NCBI RefSeq assembly: GCF_024970185.1
Contig: NZ_CP103965.1
Coordinates: 988,001-1,052,000 of the forward strand
Direction of reading: 5' to 3'
From: Pseudomonas sp. N3-W
Lineage (GTDB): Bacteria > Pseudomonadota > Gammaproteobacteria > Pseudomonadales > Pseudomonadaceae
DNA length: 64,000 nt
The first letter of the stretch is position 1; each line of letters begins with the position of its first letter. The position numbers were made by a program, and so were the translations under genes. The notes under the pieces are model-generated. The model did no database searches, was not told the origin of the DNA, and worked only from the letters and a program-made list of their open reading frames with translations. This document shows positions 9,427-17,942 of this stretch, piece after piece.

Positions 9427-10485
9427 ATGAACACGGTTAGCTATGTAGAACGAAGCCCTGTACTTGCAGATAACCAGCGGCGAACGGATGGTTTTATACT
9501 TCGCTCCGGGAAAGTTGAAGACGCCGAAGCGTTGGCGTCTTTATTTAGAATCTCGTACGGAGAAACGACCCACCCTTGCCAGAACACACGCTATATTTAC
9601 AACGCGATTATTTCAGAGTTGCAAGAGTGGTTCGTTCTTGAAAATGACGCTTCAATTGTAGGTTGTTCGTGCATCGCACGTCGTACCTGGAACCGAACCT
9701 GGGAGTCATGCTACGGGGTTGTTCATCCTGGCGCTCGTCGATCAGGGGGCATCTCCAGCTTGATAAAACTCAGTTTTGAGGGCTTTGATCCAGACCCCAT
9801 AGAGATAGGGTTCTATGTGCCGAGAAGCAGAGCCATCTACTCCATCATGAGCCAGATCCGCAAAGGTGTGCTGGTGGGGCATGATGGGGGACCCAATACG
9901 GTTGACGGCATAAGGGAGTACCACTTTACCGCGATACATCCTCCTGCCGCCGATGGGTTCAGCCACATCGCGCCGTCCTATGTCAGCGAATTGAAGTCTT
10001 CTTTCATAAAAGATCACTTATATGATCCGCTCGGCCTTCAACCGATCAATGGCGACTACCCCAATACCTACTTTACTGGCCCATCCGACACTGAAGAGCA
10101 CGGTTCTTTCTTGTATTCCTGCGACGCAGTGGCGGATGCATTCACCGTGTCTGGCTATACCGGCGCGGCAACAACTGAACGTGAAGTTTTTCTTGAGTTG
10201 AAGTCGGCTATCGCGACATGGGAAACATCTGCCTATATCGGCGCGTATGTGCTTGCCGACAAAGTCGAGTTAATCAGTCAGATGGTTAAGCTGGGGTTTG
10301 TCATGACAGCTTATCTTCCAGCCTGGCACCTTCACGCCGGTATTCGATTCGATTGCGTCATGCTTGTACGCCATCGCTTCTTGCAGCCTCCGCAAAGCCA
10401 TGGCTTCGATCACGAAGTGGCCTTCTTTGATCAGGCTTACTCCGAACTGACCCAAAGTCTATGTCTTATTGGACGCAACAATTAA
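9427..10485 (+). CDS. GNAT-family N-acyltransferase, function unknown
   Basis: 352 residues. The N-terminal part (about residues 22-125) fits a GNAT fold, with ILRSGKVEDAEAL at the first strand and an acetyl-CoA loop-like GVVHPGARRSGGISSLIK. The C-terminal half ends in a second GNAT-like pattern (YIGAYVLADKVELISQMVKLGF, then a tryptophan-containing strand), so it may be a double-domain acyltransferase. It is in the same direction as the desaturase 66 bases downstream. Codon use is visibly less GC-rich than in the neighbouring core genes, suggesting horizontal transfer. The substrate is unknown; an acyl-amine or acyl-amino-acid product is one possibility given the neighbour. Confidence 0.7.
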   Translation: MNTVSYVERSPVLADNQRRTDGFILRSGKVEDAEALASLFRISYGETTHPCQNTRYIYNAIISELQEWFVLENDASIVGCSCIARRTWNRTWESCYGVVHPGARRSGGISSLIKLSFEGFDPDPIEIGFYVPRSRAIYSIMSQIRKGVLVGHDGGPNTVDGIREYHFTAIHPPAADGFSHIAPSYVSELKSSFIKDHLYDPLGLQPINGDYPNTYFTGPSDTEEHGSFLYSCDAVADAFTVSGYTGAATTEREVFLELKSAIATWETSAYIGAYVLADKVELISQMVKLGFVMTAYLPAWHLHAGIRFDCVMLVRHRFLQPPQSHGFDHEVAFFDQAYSELTQSLCLIGRNN

Positions 10486-10551
10486 TGCTCATTTATTCAG
10501 CCCGCCGAGCCCGATTCATGACTGCCCGAATCACTACCGAGGAGTTTTAAA

Positions 10552-11535
10552 ATGACAAGAGAACAATGGAGCGCTGTTCGAAAACAGATTCCCGACGGTG
10601 CCAAGGAGCCCTGGACACTTATTCTGTGGGTGGCTGATCTGTTTATTCTCGTGTTCGCCTGGAATCTATGGATCAGCTCATCTATCGCACTTCAAGGTAT
10701 CGCCTTGATACTGGCCGGGCTTGCCATCGTGCAGATATACCTTATCTCGCACGAGGCGTTACACGGCTCAGCCTCGGACAACCGGAAAATCAACAATTTC
10801 ATCGGCCACTTTAATGGTTGGCTAATTGCCCTGCCTTTTCTGGTTCGACGCCGATATCACATGGCGCACCATACGTGGACCGCTCACCCGGTCAATGATC
10901 CAGAAAACAAAAGCATGATTGAAAAATTTTCAGTGATGACCAAAAAGCAGGAAAGAACACTGGAGTTCATGTGGAAGCACTGGATTCCGATGATTGCTGC
11001 CAATCACTTCCTGGCCAACTGGCGAGCGCCGTTTGTCGCACGCGCCCAGGGTGATAACTCACCGAAGATAATGAAAGAGATCCGTTTCGCACGTCTTTAT
11101 CTGGCGGGATACGTCGTCGTAGCGCTCATTGCTCTCGCGTTCGGCCGCCTGGCAGAGCTGGCATGTTTTTATCTTGCGATGTGGCTGATCCTCTTCTTCA
11201 TGGTGGAGTTGTTGAATCTGCCTCATCACGCCGAAGCCCCGCTTCTGGACAAAGATGCCGATCGCCTCCAGTTCTGGGAGCAAGACACCGTTTCTCATGA
11301 TTGCGGGAACGTACCGCTCTGGTCGCGCTTCATCATCCTGAACTTCAATCTCCATATCGTTCACCACGCGTTCCCCTCGGTCCCCTGGTATCGCTTGCCT
11401 CAAGCCCACAGTCTTCTGCATCAGCAAGAAGGCGACCATCTAGTAGAACAATCGAATGAATGGCGTTTTGCATGGAAAAATCGACGCCGGCCGTTACTCA
11501 AGCTGATGGGGCATTTCTTCGATCGGCGGGTCTGA
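10552..11535 (+). CDS. membrane fatty-acid desaturase/hydroxylase family protein
   Basis: 327-residue integral membrane di-iron enzyme. The histidine clusters are in order: HEALH (67-71), HMAHH (103-107), PHH (225-226) and HIVHH (268-272), the last in the typical context HIVHHAFPSVPWYRLP. Hydrophobic segments lie near residues 22-65, 90-98 and 183-222. It would introduce a double bond or hydroxyl into a lipid or hydrocarbon chain with electrons from ferredoxin or a similar donor, none of which is encoded nearby. It is the second gene of the acyltransferase-desaturase pair and is followed by a strong terminator. Confidence 0.82.
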   Translation: MTREQWSAVRKQIPDGAKEPWTLILWVADLFILVFAWNLWISSSIALQGIALILAGLAIVQIYLISHEALHGSASDNRKINNFIGHFNGWLIALPFLVRRRYHMAHHTWTAHPVNDPENKSMIEKFSVMTKKQERTLEFMWKHWIPMIAANHFLANWRAPFVARAQGDNSPKIMKEIRFARLYLAGYVVVALIALAFGRLAELACFYLAMWLILFFMVELLNLPHHAEAPLLDKDADRLQFWEQDTVSHDCGNVPLWSRFIILNFNLHIVHHAFPSVPWYRLPQAHSLLHQQEGDHLVEQSNEWRFAWKNRRRPLLKLMGHFFDRRV

Positions 11536-11593
11536 CCGTCACAAGCGCCAAGACCGGCAGTGTTTAAGAACCTCTTGCGGACTTGATGCCGAA

Positions 11594-11629
11594 AACCCCG
11601 TTGCGAAAGCAGCGGGGTTTTTTATTGCC
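11594..11629 (+). terminator. desaturase terminator, right copy of the duplicated terminator
   Basis: Perfect nine-pair stem CCCCGTTGC-GAAA-GCAGCGGGG and six T. It is 34/36 identical to the prfC terminator at 8803-8838. One of the two differences restores the base pair that is mismatched in the left copy (T11602 with A11611). Confidence 0.9.
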
Positions 11630-11856
11630 CCGATCCCGGCCAGCAAGCAAATCCCTGTGGGAGCGTAGCGTTAGTTGAATTTGATATGTCGATTATTCCA
11701 AACCAGTCTATCCAGCGGCGGCAATTACTGCCCTTCGTTAGCGTCCTATCTGGAGAACCCGGCTGATCGGAACTAGATTTCATTCAGCGCCACGGTAATC
11801 GGGAATATCCGCCGCCAGGCACCCACGGTTTTACCCACGAAAGGATGGTATCGGCT
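11630..11856. other. intergenic region with a truncated REP
   Basis: CCCTGTGGGAGCG near 11657 is the first part of a REP that then diverges. No clear promoter for the next small gene could be recognised. Confidence 0.45.
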
Positions 11857-12120
11857 ATGAGAATTTTTCAACGCATCTTGCTGTTGATCAAAGTGATGGT
11901 GATGTTGTCGCTGGGGACGTCGGCCGCCTGGGCCAGTGGGCATCCCGCACAGGACCCCGGCATGTGGTCCTCGAAGGCCGCGCAGGGCAATGTCTTGATG
12001 GTCGCCAAGTCCGAATCGGAGCCGGGTGACGAAGACCAGGGCGGTACCAAGGGTGATGACGACTCCACCGACAAAGAGCCAGACACCGACGATGACGATG
12101 ACGGCGATAGCCAGAGCTGA
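11857..12120 (+). CDS. small acidic exported protein
   Basis: 87 residues from the ATG at 11857, with a signal peptide over residues 1-26 (RIFQRILLLIKVMVMLSLG, then SAAWA). The mature part is very acidic: its last 40 residues are dominated by Asp, Glu, Gly, Ser and Lys, ending in a run of Asp. This could bind divalent cations or be disordered. An upstream in-frame ATG at 11845 would add four residues, but then the AAGG lies too close to serve as its ribosome site. It is followed by its own hairpin terminator. Function unknown. Confidence 0.6.
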   Translation: MRIFQRILLLIKVMVMLSLGTSAAWASGHPAQDPGMWSSKAAQGNVLMVAKSESEPGDEDQGGTKGDDDSTDKEPDTDDDDDGDSQS

Positions 12121-12137
12121 GTGATCGCTGAAAAAGA

Positions 12138-12184
12138 AAACCCCCTCTACCTGACTGATGCGCAATCGAGGTAGAAGGGGTTTG
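12138..12184 (+). terminator. terminator after the acidic exported protein
   Basis: Arms AAACCCCCTCTACCT (12138-12152) and AGGTAGAAGGGGTTT (12169-12183) pair with one mismatch around a 16-base loop. Confidence 0.6.
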
Positions 12185-12208
12185 GACAACTGAGGAAGCT
12201 GCAATCCC

Positions 12209-12298
12209 TGTGGGAGCGGGCTTGCTCGCGAAGGCGTTCAGACATTCAACATGATTGTTGAATGTGATGCCCTCTTCGCGAGCAAGCCCGCTCCCACA
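12209..12298. repeat. REP inverted pair with nested hairpin
   Basis: TGTGGGAGCGGGCTTGCTCG and its inverted copy ending in GCTCCCACA enclose a second dyad, ACATTCAACA-TGAT-TGTTGAATGT (12242-12265). It sits between the convergent acidic-protein gene and dppF. Confidence 0.9.
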
Positions 12299-12301
12299 TT
12301 T

Positions 12302-13282
12302 TCATGCCGCGCCGTCGAGGAATTGCTCGGCGTAGTGGCAAGCCACCTGGCGGTTATCGAGAGGGCGCAGGGCTGGCTCTTCGGTGCTGCAACGCTCGGT
12401 GGCGTACGGGCAGCGCTTGTGGAAAGCGCAGCCGGACGGCGGGTTCAGCGGGTTGGGCAGTTCGCCGACGATCTTGATCTTCGGCTTGTTCGGGTCCGGG
12501 TGAATGGTCGGGGTGGCCGACAGCAACGCCTGGGTGTACGGGTGCAGCGGACGCTGGTAGATGTCGTTCTTGGGGCCCATTTCCACCGGGCGACCGAGGT
12601 ACATCACCATCACGTCATCGGCCACGTGCTGGACCACGGCCAGGTTGTGCGAGATGAACACGTAGGCGGTGTTGAACTCTTGCTGCAGATCCATGAACAG
12701 GTTCAGCACCTGCGCCTGGATCGACACGTCCAGCGCCGAGGTCGGTTCGTCCGCCACCAGCACTTTGGGTTGCAGCATCATGGCGCGGGCCAGTGCGATG
12801 CGCTGACGCTGACCGCCGGAGAACATGTGCGGGTAACGCTGGTAGTGCTCAGGACGCAAGCCCACCTGCTTCATCATCGCCTGGACTTTCTCGCGACGTT
12901 CGGCGGCACTGAGGTTGGTGTTGATCAGCAGCGGCTCGCCGAGCTGGTCACCGACTTTCTGCCGTGGATTCAGCGAGGCGTACGGGCTTTGGAACACCAT
13001 CTGCACGTCTTTGCGCAGTTGCTTGCGCTGCGCCTTGTCGGCACCGGCGACTTCCTGCCCGGCGATTTTCAGGGAGCCGGAAGACGGCTCCTCGATCAGC
13101 GTCAGGGCGCGGGCCAGGGTGGACTTGCCGCAACCCGACTCACCTACAACGGCGAGGGTCTTGCCAGCGTGCAACTCGAACGACACACCGTTCAGTGCGC
13201 GCACGGTCGCATGGCCCTTGAACAGGCCACGGGACACTTCGTAGTGACGGGTCAGGTCGCGGGCGGTAAGTACGACGGCCAT
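12302..13282 (-). CDS. dppF: dipeptide ABC transporter ATPase DppF
   Basis: 326-residue ATPase of the Opp/Dpp class. Walker A is GESGCGKST, the signature SGGQRQRIALARAM and Walker B VLVADEPTSALD; the C-terminal Cys-rich oligopeptide/dipeptide region CAFHKRCPYATERC is present. It pairs with DppD to drive the DppBC pore. Its start codon overlaps the dppD stop by one base (TAATG). It is the last gene of the dppA-B-C-D-F run. Confidence 0.92.
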   Translation of the reverse strand: MAVVLTARDLTRHYEVSRGLFKGHATVRALNGVSFELHAGKTLAVVGESGCGKSTLARALTLIEEPSSGSLKIAGQEVAGADKAQRKQLRKDVQMVFQSPYASLNPRQKVGDQLGEPLLINTNLSAAERREKVQAMMKQVGLRPEHYQRYPHMFSGGQRQRIALARAMMLQPKVLVADEPTSALDVSIQAQVLNLFMDLQQEFNTAYVFISHNLAVVQHVADDVMVMYLGRPVEMGPKNDIYQRPLHPYTQALLSATPTIHPDPNKPKIKIVGELPNPLNPPSGCAFHKRCPYATERCSTEEPALRPLDNRQVACHYAEQFLDGAA

Positions 13283-14250
13283 TACGCCACCTCCTGATTC
13301 AGCGGGTAGAAGCAGCGGGCGAGGCTGTTGCTTTTCGGGTCAAGGCCAGGACGCTGCGCGCGGCAGCTGTCTTGCACATACGGGCAGCGTGGCGACAGCA
13401 GGCAACCCTGCGGGCGGTCGTAGCGGCCGGGAACGATGCCCGGCAGCGTGGCCAGGCGCGTGGCGCCCAGGCTGTGTTCCGGGATCGCCTTGAGCAGCGC
13501 TTCGCTGTACGGGTGCGCGGGGATGTCGAACAGCTGCGGCACCTGACCCACTTCCACCGCCTGGCCGGCGTACATCACGCACACGCGCTGGGCGGTTTCA
13601 GCCACGACCGCGAGGTCGTGAGTGATCAGCACCAGGCCCATGTTCTGCTCTTTCTGCAACGCCAGCAGCAGGTCCATGATCTGCGCCTGAATCGTTACGT
13701 CGAGGGCCGTGGTCGGTTCGTCGGCGATCAGCAGTTTCGGCTCGCCGGCAATCGCCATGGCGATCGCAACACGCTGGCTCATACCGCCGGACAGTTGATG
13801 CGGGTAGGCGTCCATACGGCTGGCGGCGCCCGGGATTTCAACTTTTTCCAGCAGTTCAATGGCGCGCTTGCGTGCCTGTTTGCTGGACATTTTCAGGTGC
13901 AGGCGCAGTACTTCTTCGATCTGGAAGCCGACGGTGTAGCTTGGGTTCAGCGCGGTCATCGGGTCCTGGAAGACCATGGCCAGGTCTTTGCCGACGATTT
14001 GCCGACGCTGACGGTTACTGAGCTTGAGCATGTCCTTGCCGTCGAAATTCAGGGCGTCGGCGGTGACGATCCCCGGATGTTCGATCAGGCCCATCAGCGC
14101 CATCATGGTCACGGATTTACCGGAACCCGACTCGCCAACGATGGCCAGGACTTCGCCTTTGTCCACGGTAATGTCGAGGCCATCGACCACCGGAACGGCG
14201 TTCTTGTCGCCGAAGCGAACGTTGAGATTCTTGATTTCCAACAGTGACAT
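13282..14250 (-). CDS. dppD: dipeptide ABC transporter ATPase DppD
   Basis: 322 residues from [15 protein letters not shown]. Walker A is GESGSGKSV, the signature [15 protein letters not shown] and Walker [13 protein letters not shown]; the C-terminal Cys motif [14 protein letters not shown], typical of the peptide subfamily, is present. An open frame upstream to 14295 lies inside dppC and is not used. It is the first ATPase of the operon, ten bases after dppC. Confidence 0.92.
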   Translation of the reverse strand: MSLLEIKNLNVRFGDKNAVPVVDGLDITVDKGEVLAIVGESGSGKSVTMMALMGLIEHPGIVTADALNFDGKDMLKLSNRQRRQIVGKDLAMVFQDPMTALNPSYTVGFQIEEVLRLHLKMSSKQARKRAIELLEKVEIPGAASRMDAYPHQLSGGMSQRVAIAMAIAGEPKLLIADEPTTALDVTIQAQIMDLLLALQKEQNMGLVLITHDLAVVAETAQRVCVMYAGQAVEVGQVPQLFDIPAHPYSEALLKAIPEHSLGATRLATLPGIVPGRYDRPQGCLLSPRCPYVQDSCRAQRPGLDPKSNSLARCFYPLNQEVA

Positions 14251-14260
14251 TTGAATCTCC

Positions 14261-15178
14261 TCAGGCGGCGTTCTTGAGTTTCGGGTCCAGCGCATCGCGC
14301 AGGCCGTCGCCCATCAAGTTGATTGCCAGCACGCTGAGCAAAATGGTCAGACCAGGCAGACTTACCACCCACCAGGCGCGTTCGATGTAGTCGCGAGCCG
14401 AAGCCAGCATGGTGCCCCACTCAGGCGTTGGCGGTTGTACGCCAAGGCCGAGGAAGCCCAGTGCCGCGGCATCGAGAATGGCCGAAGAGAAACTCAGGGT
14501 GGCCTGAACGATCAGCGGTGCCATGCAGTTGGGCAGCACGGTGATGAACATCAGGCGTGGCAGGCCGGCACCGGCCAGGCGCGCGGCGGTCACGTAGTCG
14601 CGGTTCAGCTCGCCCATTACCGCGGCGCGGGTCAGACGAACATAGGACGGCAGGGACACCACGGCGATGGCGATCACGGTGTTGATCAGGCCAGGGCCGA
14701 GGATGGCGACAATCGCCACGGCCAGCAGCAGGGACGGCAGGGCCAGCATGATGTCCATCAGACGCATGATGGTCGGGCCAAGCAGGCGCGGGAAGAAGCC
14801 GGCGAACAGACCCAGCAGGATCCCCGGAATCAGCGACATCACCACCGACGACAAGCCGATCAACAGCGACAGGCGCGAGCCCTGGATCAGGCGCGACAGC
14901 AGGTCACGCCCCAGTTCATCGGTGCCGAGCAGAAATTGCATCTGCCCACCTTCCAGCCAGGCTGGCGGGGTCAGCAGGAAATCGCGGTATTGCTCGCTCG
15001 GGTTGTGTGGCGCGACCCAAGGGGCGAACAGGGCGCAGAAAATCACCAGCAGCATGAACAGCAGGCCGGCGACGGCGCCTTTGTTCTTGGAAAATGCTTG
15101 CCAGAACTCTTTGTACGGAGACGGGTACAGCAGGCTTTGATCGACTGCTACCGCTGGAATTGGAGTGGTCATGGTCAT
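14261..15178 (-). CDS. dppC: dipeptide ABC transporter permease DppC
   Basis: 305-residue inner-membrane permease with an N-terminal membrane segment (about 37-57) and five more in the BPD domain. The coupling loop includes [24 protein letters not shown] and the N-terminal OppC-type region contains [15 protein letters not shown] place the start at 15178 ([10 protein letters not shown]); the next ATG at 15172 is equally possible. It follows dppB by seven bases. Confidence 0.9.
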   Translation of the reverse strand: MTMTTPIPAVAVDQSLLYPSPYKEFWQAFSKNKGAVAGLLFMLLVIFCALFAPWVAPHNPSEQYRDFLLTPPAWLEGGQMQFLLGTDELGRDLLSRLIQGSRLSLLIGLSSVVMSLIPGILLGLFAGFFPRLLGPTIMRLMDIMLALPSLLLAVAIVAILGPGLINTVIAIAVVSLPSYVRLTRAAVMGELNRDYVTAARLAGAGLPRLMFITVLPNCMAPLIVQATLSFSSAILDAAALGFLGLGVQPPTPEWGTMLASARDYIERAWWVVSLPGLTILLSVLAINLMGDGLRDALDPKLKNAA

Positions 15179-15185
15179 GATGATC

Positions 15186-16196
15186 TCAGCGCTGGTGACG
15201 GATGCGTGGGTTGGCAAAGCCGTAGAGGATGTCCACTACGAAGTTGACCAGAATCACCAGGCAGGCGATTAACAGGATGCCGTTCTGCACCACGGGATAA
15301 TCCCGTGCGCCAATGGCTTCGATCAGCCATTTGCCGATGCCGGGCCACGAGAAGATGGTTTCGGTCAGGACTGCACCGGCCAGCAGTGTGCCGACTTGCA
15401 GGCCGACCACGGTCAGTACCGGGATCAGCGCGTTGCGCAGGCCGTGCACGAACACCACGCGCGCCGGCGACAGACCTTTGGCGCGAGCGGTACGGATGTA
15501 GTCTTCGCGCAGCACTTCGAGCATCGACGAACGGGTCATCCGCGCAATCACGGCCAGCGGGATGGTGCCGAGCACGATGGCCGGCAGGATCAGGTGGTGC
15601 AGGGCGTCGAAGAATGCACCGACGTCATCGGCCAGCAAGGTGTCGATGAGCATGAAGCCGGTGCGCGGCTCGATGTCATAAAGCAGGTCGATCCGTCCGG
15701 AAACGGGGGTCCAGCCCAGGCTCACCGAGAAGAACATGATCAGGATCAGGCCCCACCAGAAGATCGGCATCGAATATCCCGCCAGGGAGATGCCCATCAC
15801 CCCATGGTCGAACAGGGATCCTCGCTTGAGTGCCGCAATCACCCCGGCCAAAAGGCCAAGGACGCCGGCGAACAACAGGGCGGCCATGGACAGTTCCAGG
15901 GTCGCGGGGAATAGAGAGCTGAACTCGGTCCAGACACTGGTGCGTGTGCGCAGTGATTCGCCAAGGTCGCCGTGGGCCAACTTGCCGATGTAATCCAGGT
16001 ATTGGGCATACAGGGGTTTGTTCAGACCTAGGCGTTCCATTGCCTGGGCGTGCATTTCGGGGTCGACCCGACGTTCGCCCATCATTACTTCCACGGGGTC
16101 GCCCGGAATCATGCGAATCAACGCGAAAGTCAGCAGGGTGATGCCGAAAAACGTGGGGATCAATAACCCCAGTCGGCGGGCAATAAAACTAAACAT
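15186..16196 (-). CDS. dppB: dipeptide ABC transporter permease DppB
   Basis: 336-residue permease that opens with the typical first membrane helix (LLIPTFFGITLLTFALIRMIPGDPV). The coupling loop reads EDYIRTARAKGLSPARVVFVHGLRNALIP. It forms the translocation channel with DppC. It is separated from dppA by 73 bases holding a strong hairpin, which may make dppA mRNA more abundant than the rest of the operon. Confidence 0.92.
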   Translation of the reverse strand: MFSFIARRLGLLIPTFFGITLLTFALIRMIPGDPVEVMMGERRVDPEMHAQAMERLGLNKPLYAQYLDYIGKLAHGDLGESLRTRTSVWTEFSSLFPATLELSMAALLFAGVLGLLAGVIAALKRGSLFDHGVMGISLAGYSMPIFWWGLILIMFFSVSLGWTPVSGRIDLLYDIEPRTGFMLIDTLLADDVGAFFDALHHLILPAIVLGTIPLAVIARMTRSSMLEVLREDYIRTARAKGLSPARVVFVHGLRNALIPVLTVVGLQVGTLLAGAVLTETIFSWPGIGKWLIEAIGARDYPVVQNGILLIACLVILVNFVVDILYGFANPRIRHQR

Positions 16197-16229
16197 CTTG
16201 TTGTGTACCTCATCAGCCGGTTAGGCGTG

Positions 16230-16259
16230 CCCGGCTTCCCTGGGATCAGGGAGGCCGGG
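16230..16259 (-). terminator. intercistronic hairpin between dppA and dppB
   Basis: Arms CCCGGCTTCCCT and AGGGAGGCCGGG pair with one G-T wobble. There is no T-run, so it is more likely a 3'-end stabiliser or partial terminator than a full stop. This is common after binding-protein genes in ABC operons. Confidence 0.55.
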
Positions 16260-16269
16260 AGTTTCTTAT

Positions 16270-17865
16270 CTACTTCACCTGGGTGGTGGCGAAGTTATTA
16301 GTGGTGAGGGGGCTAATGTGGTAGCCCTCTACGTTATTGCGCATTGCGGTGAACATGCGGGTGTGGGCCATGCTGATCCATGGCTGATCCTGGTTGAAGA
16401 TCGCCTGGGCTTGTTCGTACAGCTTGGCACGTTCGGCCGGATCTACTTTAGCTCTTGCTTCGTCAAGCAGGGTCTGGAATTTCTCGTTGCACCAACGGGC
16501 GTAGTTTTCGCCGTTCTTCGCCGCTTCGCAACTGAGCATCGGCGTCAGGAAGTTATCCGGGTCGCCGTTGTCGCCCGCCCATCCGGCAGACACCATGTCG
16601 TGCTCGCCGTTTTTGGCGCGCTTGAGCATTTCGCCCCATTCCATGACGCGAATGTCGAGTTTTATCCCGACCTTGGCCAGGTCGGCCTGCATCATCTGTG
16701 CGCCGAGCATCGGGTTGGGGTTGGTCGGGCCGCCGCCGTTACGGGTGAACAGGGTCAGCTCAGTGCCTTCCGGTACGCCGGCTTCCTTGAGCAGGGCGCG
16801 GGCCTTGTCCAGGTCACGGGGCGGGTTCTGCAGATCATGGTTGTAACCCAGCAGCGTTGGCGGGTACGGGTTGACCGCCACGGTGGCGTTGCCTTTGCCG
16901 AACAGCGCGTTGACGTAGGCGGCCTTGTCGAAAGCAATGTCGATTGCCTTACGTACCCGCACATCGCTCATGTATTTGTGCTGGGTGTTCATGGCGATGT
17001 AGGAGACGGTCATCGCGTCCATTTCATCGACTTTCAGGTTGGTATCTTTCTTGATGCTCGGGATGTCGTCCGGTTTCGGATACAGCGCAATCTGGCACTC
17101 GTTGGCCTTGAGCTTTTGCAGGCGCACGTTGTTGTCGGTGGCGATGGCCAGGATCAACGCGTCAGCCGGTGGCTTGCCACGGAAGTACTCCGGGTTGGCC
17201 TTGAAGCGGACCTGAGCGTCCTTGGCGTAACGCTGGAAGATGAACGGGCCAGTGCCGATCGGCTTGCTGTTCAGGTCGCCGGTCTTGTCGGCCTTGAGCA
17301 ACTGGTCGGCGTACTCTGCGGGGTAGATCGAGGAGAACGCCATGGCGATGTCGGCCAGGAACGGCGCTTCGCGGCGGGTCAGGGTGAACGTGACCGTGTT
17401 GTCGTCGACTTTCTCGACGCTTTTGAGCAGTTCCTTGAAGCCCATGCTTTCAAAGTACGGGAAGCCCACGCTCGATTTGTTGTGCCACGGGTGCTTCGGG
17501 TCCAGTTGACGCTGGAAACTCCAGACCACGTCGTCGGCATTCATGTCGCGGGTCGGCTTGAAATATTCGGTGGTGTGAAACTTGACGCCTTTGCGCAGGT
17601 GGAACGTGTAGGTCAGACCGTCCTCGCTGATGTCCCAGGAGTCGGCCAGTGCCGGAACCACTTCTGTGGTGCCGGGCTTGAAGTCCGCCAGACGATTGAA
17701 GATGGTTTCGGCCACCGCATCGGCTGTGACTGCAGTCGTGTACTGGACCATATCGAAGCCTTCCGGGCTGGCTTCGGTACAGACCACCAAGGGTTTGGCA
17801 GAGACGCCAACAGCGACACTCAGCAACGCGGCCGCGATGGCCGCACGTAGGGGAAGCAATTTCAT
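16270..17865 (-). CDS. dppA: periplasmic dipeptide-binding protein DppA
   Basis: 531-residue SBP_bac_5-family protein with a signal peptide (MKLLPLRAAIAAALLSVAVG, then VSA) and mature start KPLVVCTEASPEGFD. It delivers di/tripeptides to DppBCDF, the four genes directly downstream on the same strand. The start at 17865 opens into the signal peptide. It is the only one of the four paralogues here that is adjacent to the transporter genes and lies on the opposite side of opdP from the others. Confidence 0.88.
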   Translation of the reverse strand: MKLLPLRAAIAAALLSVAVGVSAKPLVVCTEASPEGFDMVQYTTAVTADAVAETIFNRLADFKPGTTEVVPALADSWDISEDGLTYTFHLRKGVKFHTTEYFKPTRDMNADDVVWSFQRQLDPKHPWHNKSSVGFPYFESMGFKELLKSVEKVDDNTVTFTLTRREAPFLADIAMAFSSIYPAEYADQLLKADKTGDLNSKPIGTGPFIFQRYAKDAQVRFKANPEYFRGKPPADALILAIATDNNVRLQKLKANECQIALYPKPDDIPSIKKDTNLKVDEMDAMTVSYIAMNTQHKYMSDVRVRKAIDIAFDKAAYVNALFGKGNATVAVNPYPPTLLGYNHDLQNPPRDLDKARALLKEAGVPEGTELTLFTRNGGGPTNPNPMLGAQMMQADLAKVGIKLDIRVMEWGEMLKRAKNGEHDMVSAGWAGDNGDPDNFLTPMLSCEAAKNGENYARWCNEKFQTLLDEARAKVDPAERAKLYEQAQAIFNQDQPWISMAHTRMFTAMRNNVEGYHISPLTTNNFATTQVK

Positions 17866-17899
17866 CAAGAACCCTCTGCAATCGGTTGAAGGACTAAAG

Positions 17900-17934
17900 C
17901 CGAACGGCCGACTCATCATGAGTCAGCCGTTCGG
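17900..17934 (-). terminator. hairpin terminator after opdP
   Basis: Arms CCGAACGGCCGACTCA and TGAGTCAGCCGTTCGG (one wobble) enclose TCA, between the opdP stop and the dppA start region. It separates porin transcription from dppABCDF. Confidence 0.65.
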
Positions 17935-17942
17935 TGGCGTTT

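Noticed and set aside
11773..12204. 143-codon ORF opposite the acidic exported protein
   Set aside because: It reads through the terminator stem and has no start signals, while the plus-strand gene has a clear signal peptide.
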